From: Cristatella mucedo
Lineage: Eukaryota > Bryozoa > Phylactolaemata > Cristatellidae
Length of the DNA: 64,000 nucleotides
Direction of reading: 5' to 3'
Assembly (NCBI GenBank): GCA_009760855.2
Contig: WPIO01000041.1
Span: forward strand, 2,020,001-2,084,000
A model generated the notes under the pieces. The model saw only the letters and a list, made by a program, of their open reading frames with translations. It made no database searches and was not told the DNA's origin. Positions 58,291 to 64,000 of this stretch are shown here, piece after piece; within the stretch, counting starts at the first letter, position 1, and every line of letters begins with the position of its first letter. The position numbers and the translations under genes are program-made.

Positions 58291-59926
58291 CTTAAAGAAT
58301 CACCTGACGTCGAAGCTGTGCTTTTACCAATTGCATGCTGTTTCTCCCATAATGACTTTCGAGCACTTTGTAGTATTGAAGGATCGCCTGCCTTTCAGGT
58401 TCACGCTTCAGCGCCTTGCTCTCCCCTTGTCCAAAACATGCCGGCTTGAGTCGATGCGGCTCGAAAACCGAGCCAGCAACAGGACGATAGCACTGAGCCT
58501 GTGCACCAAAGGTGAAGGCCGCCTCCTCCGGGCTCCGCTTCCATTTTTTCACCAGCGAAAGTGCCAGTGCCTTCCCACGCAGCAGCGAAGCGGCGGCGGC
58601 CGTGCGCCGGTACCGAGGTGGCGCAAGCCACGGCACTCCGCAGGAGTCGCAGTTGCCGCAGGGCACGAGCTCGGCTTTCGCTGCAGCTGCACCGCCGCTC
58701 CGCGGCTCTTCCCTCATCTTCGGCCGCCTGCAGCTCTGCACGAGCAGGTGTGCCGTCGGGTCGAGGCTGTGAGCTGAGGCCTTCTTCTCCTCTCCTCTTT
58801 CTTCTTCTTCTTCTTCTTTCTCCCGAGTCGCTGCTTCTGCAGAGATGAAGGACCGATGTGCGACTGGACGGAGCGATGAAGAGATGCCCGCACGTTTGTG
58901 CTGCTCGCTGCGTCCCAGCATGCGAAGCGCCCTCGCGGGCGGCGACTGCTTCCGCCGCCGCCATTGCTGCCGACGTTGACGACGCCGTGGCCCCCTCCGA
59001 CGCCACCGTGGTTGCCACCGCTGCCACGATCAGCCACGGTGGGTGGCTGGGGGGGGGGGTTCCAATGACCGTGCACTCACTAGCTGTACCACACGGCGGT
59101 GCCGGTCGCTAGCGTCGACTGCGTGAGTCCGCACAGCTGTCGGTGTACGAGCCTTGCTTGTTCGCCCCACGAAACCAGCATCATCGCCTTGTCTCTACCG
59201 TTCGTCGAATTTTATCGCATGCTGGATGTTCTACGAAAGTAGGCTCCCACCATTATATCATAAGTATCGTTCTGCAGTTGTGAATGACCTGATTGGATCA
59301 TTCGAACCCAGGCTTACCAAACACCAAGAATTCGGTTGGTGTATAGTAATACCAGTGTTGCTTGGCTTATAGCCAACGAGTGCACTCTGACCTTGAACTT
59401 TTGCGGGACAGCCAATCAGGGGAAGCTAAATGGGGAGCCATCGCATAGGTAAAGCACCTGACAGACTGCTGTGCGGTGAAAATAAATGCTTCGGGTTTAC
59501 AGTTTGTTCAGTTTGGTAGCCCGTTTCTCCCACCCCACGAAGAACCCACCACTTCAACTGCAGTACCCTGGTCACTTTTTTGGCTGGATATATCGCCAGT
59601 TTCCTTCGTAACTTCTTCTATGTCTTACATGTGTTCCAGTGACTTCGAGCCAGCAAACTCGTGCTGCAAACATCCTGTTCGTGTTTTGGAAAGCTCTCGT
59701 TGGTTTGTCGGTGTATTTGGAGTGTGGAGCTCAAGTCAGCTACAATCACCTTTTTTCAGATTAGCCGGCTTTGATTTGTTAATGACTTTGCATCCTCGTC
59801 CTCCCCGCCCTCTCCTACTCTCCTCTCCCCGCCCGTCTTTGTCTGGTCATTCGCCACTTTCGCTCCACTTTGGTCACTGCTCTCATGACTCTTTCCTCTC
59901 TCCCCGTCTCTCGGTCTCCACTGCAG
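58291..59926. other. CpG-rich region without a firm gene model
   Basis: 58550-59100 is CpG-rich. A reverse frame with ATG at 58717 (MREEPRSGG…) is discussed under findings. No gene is called. Confidence 0.4.
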
Positions 59927-60574
59927 GCAGCTCTGGCTCTCACACTTGCAGCTCCACGTGGCCACATCCGGCTGTGCATGCTAGCTCGAGCTGTGCACAA
60001 CCGGACAGCAGCCGGTGGCCAACAGCTGCAACTCAGGCTCACGCCCCCTCCCTCGCGGAACCAGCTTCGAGCAGCAGCAGCAGCAGCAGGGGACGGAGGA
60101 GGCCTGCAAGTCGGAAGCTGTCAGGCTGGGCAGGCAGCGCCTTCCCCACACACCTCGTTGCAAGAGCTGCAGCAAGCGCTCGTAGCTGGCAGCCTGCCGC
60201 CATCACCGTCATTCACAAGGCGCTCGGCGCATCGGGTGGCATCGACCAGCAATCGAGCCAGCCATTCGCCCAGCCAAAGCGTCTGCAGCATGCGAAAGAG
60301 TGGCCGTCGCTGCTGCTTGGCCCTGTCGGTGCATGTGTCGAGGGCACACTTCCCCCTCACTCTCAGCGCACTGCAGCCTGCACCTCGTCTGGCGGCGGCA
60401 GAGCAGGATGAGGCGGCATTGACACGGCCCACAGTAATTGTGCGCACTCCTTTTCAGCGTCCTGGGCATCCGCCTGTGTACCGCTAGCAGCCGATGTGAA
60501 TACTCGCCGACGGAATGGTGTTTACCGTCCGCCGGCCGGCCTTCTCCACTGTCAACTGCTCATAAAGCTCGCAG

Positions 60575-60663
60575 GCGGTAGGACAAACATGGCCCTCGCT
60601 TTGTGTCTGAATGGCCCCTGGCGTCTTTTATCGCAACTATTAAGCTCCGGCGCAGACGTGAAT
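60575..60663 (+). CDS. Possible ankyrin-repeat exon
   Basis: After a good acceptor (pyrimidine-rich 60540-60562, then AAAGCTCGCAG) the frame reads GRTNMALALCLNGPWRLLSQ, then LLSSGADVN. That fits the ankyrin consensus (GxTALhxAxxxGxxxxvxxLLxxGADVN). The donor is either GTGAAT at 60658 or GTGCGA at 60664. An upstream segment at 59927, after CGGTCTCCACTGCAG, reads AALALTLAAPRGHIRLCMLA in a similar pattern and could be a neighbouring exon. The rest of the gene is not resolved. Confidence 0.3.
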
Positions 60664-61483
60664 GTGCGAGTGTTCCTTCGGATGTTTTTCCTGCTCAGCA
60701 CACTCACGTTTATTCTCAGAGGGGATCTTAATCTGAAGACGCGTTCAATGCAGAAGTCGTCTTTCGGCTGGCAGCGGCGGCGGCAACCGACACGCTGGCT
60801 GCCGCCGTCGCCACCACCGCTGGCTGCTGCCAGCGCCGTGCTGCATTCCTAGCGTTCGGATCGGCCGGCATGAGCGAGTGCTTCGTCTGCGTGGACCACG
60901 TGATGTGCACGGAACCTGCCTGCCGGAGCCAGCGCTGGCTGCTGCCATCGCTTTGGCACGCCCCGAATGCCCGAATCCTGTTGCACATGCAGCTTGCCTG
61001 TGGCTGGTTGTGCAGAGTTAAGCTCAGGGTCGGCAGCCGAGACTGCTAAGCTGGTCCAGCTGGTGACGCACAAAGCGACAGCTGCTGGACCGTCCCACGC
61101 GTCCGTGTCGAGTCGTGCTGTCGGGCTCACAGCATTCGCAGAAAGGGAACACAGGCAGCTGAGACTTGCGACCGCAAGCAGGCAGGCGCCTGGCCAGTAG
61201 CATCCTGCCTATTTATCTTCTGCTTTCAGCAAGCCTGCCTGCATGCCTGCTTCCTCTGCTCTGCCTTGCTCTGTGGCCATGGCTGCCGAGATTCAACGTG
61301 CGATCGGCGAACAAGCGATCGGCCACGGGTTGAAGCGCGAGGGCAGGCGACTGAGTCTTTTCTTCTCTTGTCTTATTGCGCCACAGAAGCCAGTTGAATT
61401 CTGCTAGCGCTGCATAAATGTATATGCCTGTCGGATCTGCATTGTTTTATATTGCTCTTGCACATGAGCACCATGTGCACTCT

Positions 61484-61589
<106 letters not shown>

Positions 61590-61696
61590 CACAGAGAGAG
61601 GGGGGGAGAGAGAATGAGAGGTGGGCAAAGATGCAGAGAAGCTGATAAAGGAGATGCACACACAGACATTCACATGCTCTGCATATAGATATATAT

Positions 61697-61737
61697 GTGC
61701 GTGTGTGTGTATATATGTGTGTGTGTGTGTGTGTGCG
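61697..61737. repeat. (TG)n/(TA)n microsatellite
   Basis: GTGCGTGTGTGTGTATATAT, then TG repeats. Confidence 0.9.
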
Positions 61738-61997
61738 TCCTTTTGCATGCTTATCTAAGCACTCTACCTTGCTTGTAATTTGCTCTTGGTTATTGCCTCT
61801 CTTGCAGAGTTTTTTGTATAAGCATAGATAGTGATTTGATTCTCACAGGGTGCTATATAAAAGACTTGTTTTTATTGGAATAATGTTTTTATCTTTTTCT
61901 CAAACTCTGTCTCTGTCTGCTTGCCAGTCTCTCTGTCTCTCTCTCTCCAGCCTCTATTTGTCTCTGTCTGTCTCTCTTGCTGACTGCCCACCATAAT

Positions 61998-62545
61998 GTA
62001 AAGTAATGCATCTCCGTCTGCAACTCAACAAAGTCATAAAGACCACATGGGTGTTACGCAGGCGAGATTTGTATAGCACACTCACAGCCTAAGCAGCTTT
62101 CAGTGCGCATCCGGTAGCCAACAGACTCCGTCTCGCGCAACCAAGAGAAAGTGGAAAGCATAGCAGAGTCAGGAGAGCATTTGAGCTAGTGGGTAGCTTG
62201 GAAGTAGCAGCTCAGGACAGCTGAAAAGGATGAGCCATAATCGGCAGCCGGAGAGTAGTTGTCGTTGCGTAAGAATTGTGGAAGCGAGTTCCACAATTCT
62301 AGGACCTGCAGAGCTAAAGCTTGTCACCAACGATCTTTAAGTGGAAGAATGAAACAGCTACTGTATTGCCCATACAGGACCTGAGGGCGCGAAGAGGCTG
62401 AAACTGCTGCAGCAGTTCAGCTAGATATGGAGGAGCCAAGTCGTGATGGGCCTTGTGGGTCAGCGTAAGAATATCAACCGGCATCCATCTTAGTTCTTTT
62501 AGTAAAGGAGACACGCGGTCAAACCTCTGGGACTTGAAAACTAGC
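61998..62545 (-). mobile_element. LINE-B 3' part (reverse)
   Basis: 3' UTR block (CATCTCCGTCTGCAACTC, GGTGTTACGCAGGCGAGATT) and the C-terminal ORF (LAELLQQFQPLRALRSCM). It closely parallels 47040-47570, with a deletion near 62472. Confidence 0.88.
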
Positions 62546-63357
62546 CTTCGTCAACACTATTCTGACAACCAATGTGACTCTACAGCTGTACTAGCCCTCT
62601 ACTCGCAGTGCCATTTTACTCACCTTAATTCTTAGCAACTTTTTGTGTACCAAAAACTACTTTGATAATGACTGCTTACATGTATGTGCCTTTGTGTGCG
62701 TGCGCATGCCTATTCAAGTGTACTGGAAACTGATTATCTCAGCGATTAGTCAGCCTGCCAAGCATAGTGCTGAACCCAAACAGCTACATGCGATATGCCA
62801 ATCTAATCTGTCAGCCGATTGTATCCACCTCAGCCATTTGAACCGTTGGTTCGGCATATGGCTGACAGGGCAGGTAAATCCGAGTCAACGAATGAGACTA
62901 TCACTACTCGAACCTCAGCCACGAGACCTCCTGCCGAGGAGACTGGAGCTCTCCCTCCGGATCTGACGTAGTGTCTTGTAGTCTTGTCTCATGGTCTCAG
63001 CTCCTGTGCCGGTCGCCCATCCCATCGCTAACGAAACGAACCGGGTCTGCTGCTGCTGCTGTGGTTCAAGCTCGGCACATCCTGCATCGTCGCGTTTTGT
63101 TCTCCCTCTGTACGAGAAAACACGATGTGATTCCATTTGAATGCAACCCTGAAGTGAACAGAAGGGAATCACTCACTCAATAGGCCAAAGATTGCATCCC
63201 CGAAGTGCGATTGGTAAGCTGCTCTATAGAATAGCACCAGCAATCAATCGTGTTCAACTCGTAAGGCTGCCTGGCTACTAGCACACTATTAGGAGAAGGG
63301 TCTCGTGACACACGTGATTGCACGAGCAGGCATGCAAAGGCACTCACAAGCACGAGT

Positions 63358-63402
<45 letters not shown>

Positions 63403-64000
63403 GTGCACATACGTATAGAGATATGGGTATGGCCGGTATAGAGGCGACCGGAAACGCTTGTCGGGGAACCGCGCGCCTAGGTGCGTGCAATTCAAGTTGG
63501 TCGCAAAATCCCAGCGCAATGCAAGCTGCCCGGAAGCTGCTCGCAGCTGTTGCAAGCCCGGTCGCCGGCGTTAGGACACACCCCCAACTTCAGCAAGAAC
63601 GTCGGCGATTGCAAGCTCCTAGCGAGGTCCTACAGCAGCAGCTGAAGAAAGTAGGCGCTAGGCCCCGACCCCCGGGGTGGGAGAGAGGGGGACGGAACGG
63701 GATGAGGGTTCAGCAGCGCCGCCGTGCGGAGCCGCCTCAAACCGAAGACCGGTACCGCGGCAGCCGGCTGACCAGCAAGTCCGTCTGGCGGCAAGAACGG
63801 CAAGAACAAACAAGCAATTAACTTCAGTCTACCTTGCACTAGCATTTAATCAATGCCCCTTTCTTGTACATTGTACAAAATGTCCCAGGGCTATATGCAA
63901 AGGATCGTGTGGCATACGTATCAATGCAGATGCACATCGCCGGGCGGCTCGCGAGACGGAGCCCGGCTCGAAAAGCCTGACTTCCTGGGCGCTGCTTGAA
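62546..64000. other. Right-end region, unassigned
   Basis: A CA microsatellite at 63358-63400. Open frames at 62915-63172 (reverse) and 63430-63821 (forward) have protein-like composition but match no family I recognise. Confidence 0.4.
63358..63400. repeat. (CA)n microsatellite
   Basis: About 21 CA units. Confidence 0.95.

Noticed and set aside
58641-58690. CGNCDSC as a RecQ helicase zinc-binding motif
   Set aside because: The RecQ motif needs an upstream CRR…LL.YF segment and helicase motifs, none of which are present.

Overview
The window is nuclear DNA from an animal (metazoan). It has multi-exon genes with GT-AG introns, CR1/L2-like non-LTR retrotransposons, tRNA-derived SINEs and long TC, TG and TA microsatellites. 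The SMU1 and POC5 proteins look like invertebrate or early-branching animal orthologues; the species cannot be named from this sequence.

Two host genes can be read almost base by base. SMU1 (+, 6576-27987) has 12 coding exons whose phases all agree. They join to 1542 nt, coding 513 residues, which is the length of vertebrate SMU1. It encodes the LisH-CTLH-WD40 spliceosome factor. POC5 (-, 46383 down to about 32668) has 9 phase-consistent exons for a centriolar, centrin-binding coiled-coil protein of about 589 residues. Its last exon is less certain. A third gene (-, 4401 to beyond the left edge) encodes an ankyrin-repeat protein. Three exons join in phase across 2.6-kb and 1.4-kb introns and give 127 residues before the window ends. 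The ankyrin gene and SMU1 are divergent, 2.2 kb apart. SMU1 and POC5 are convergent, about 4.7 kb apart.

Almost everything else is repeats. LINE-A is a CR1/L2-like element ending in an (ATT)n tail. It is present in many 5'-truncated copies, one inserted inside another in antisense and one next to a POC5 splice acceptor. LINE-B is a second, related family. SINE-A and SINE-B are tRNA-derived, and the SINE-B tail matches the LINE-A 3' end, suggesting LINE-A mobilises SINE-B. A Tc1/mariner-like transposase fragment sits in SMU1 intron 8. CpG-rich stretches lie at 1300-2150 and 3200-4570 (ankyrin gene 5' half), 45770-46500 (POC5 start) and 58550-60500. The right-hand 18 kb has no gene that can be modelled confidently, only two possible ankyrin-like exons near 60 kb.

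No wholly new biological system was identified. The points most worth following are the LINE-A/SINE-B tail pair and the TC microsatellites that repeatedly grow from that tail, a 445-bp block identical between two otherwise diverged LINE-A copies, the nested antisense LINE-A with hairpin potential in a POC5 intron, an exact 270-bp tandem duplication, and the ankyrin gene.
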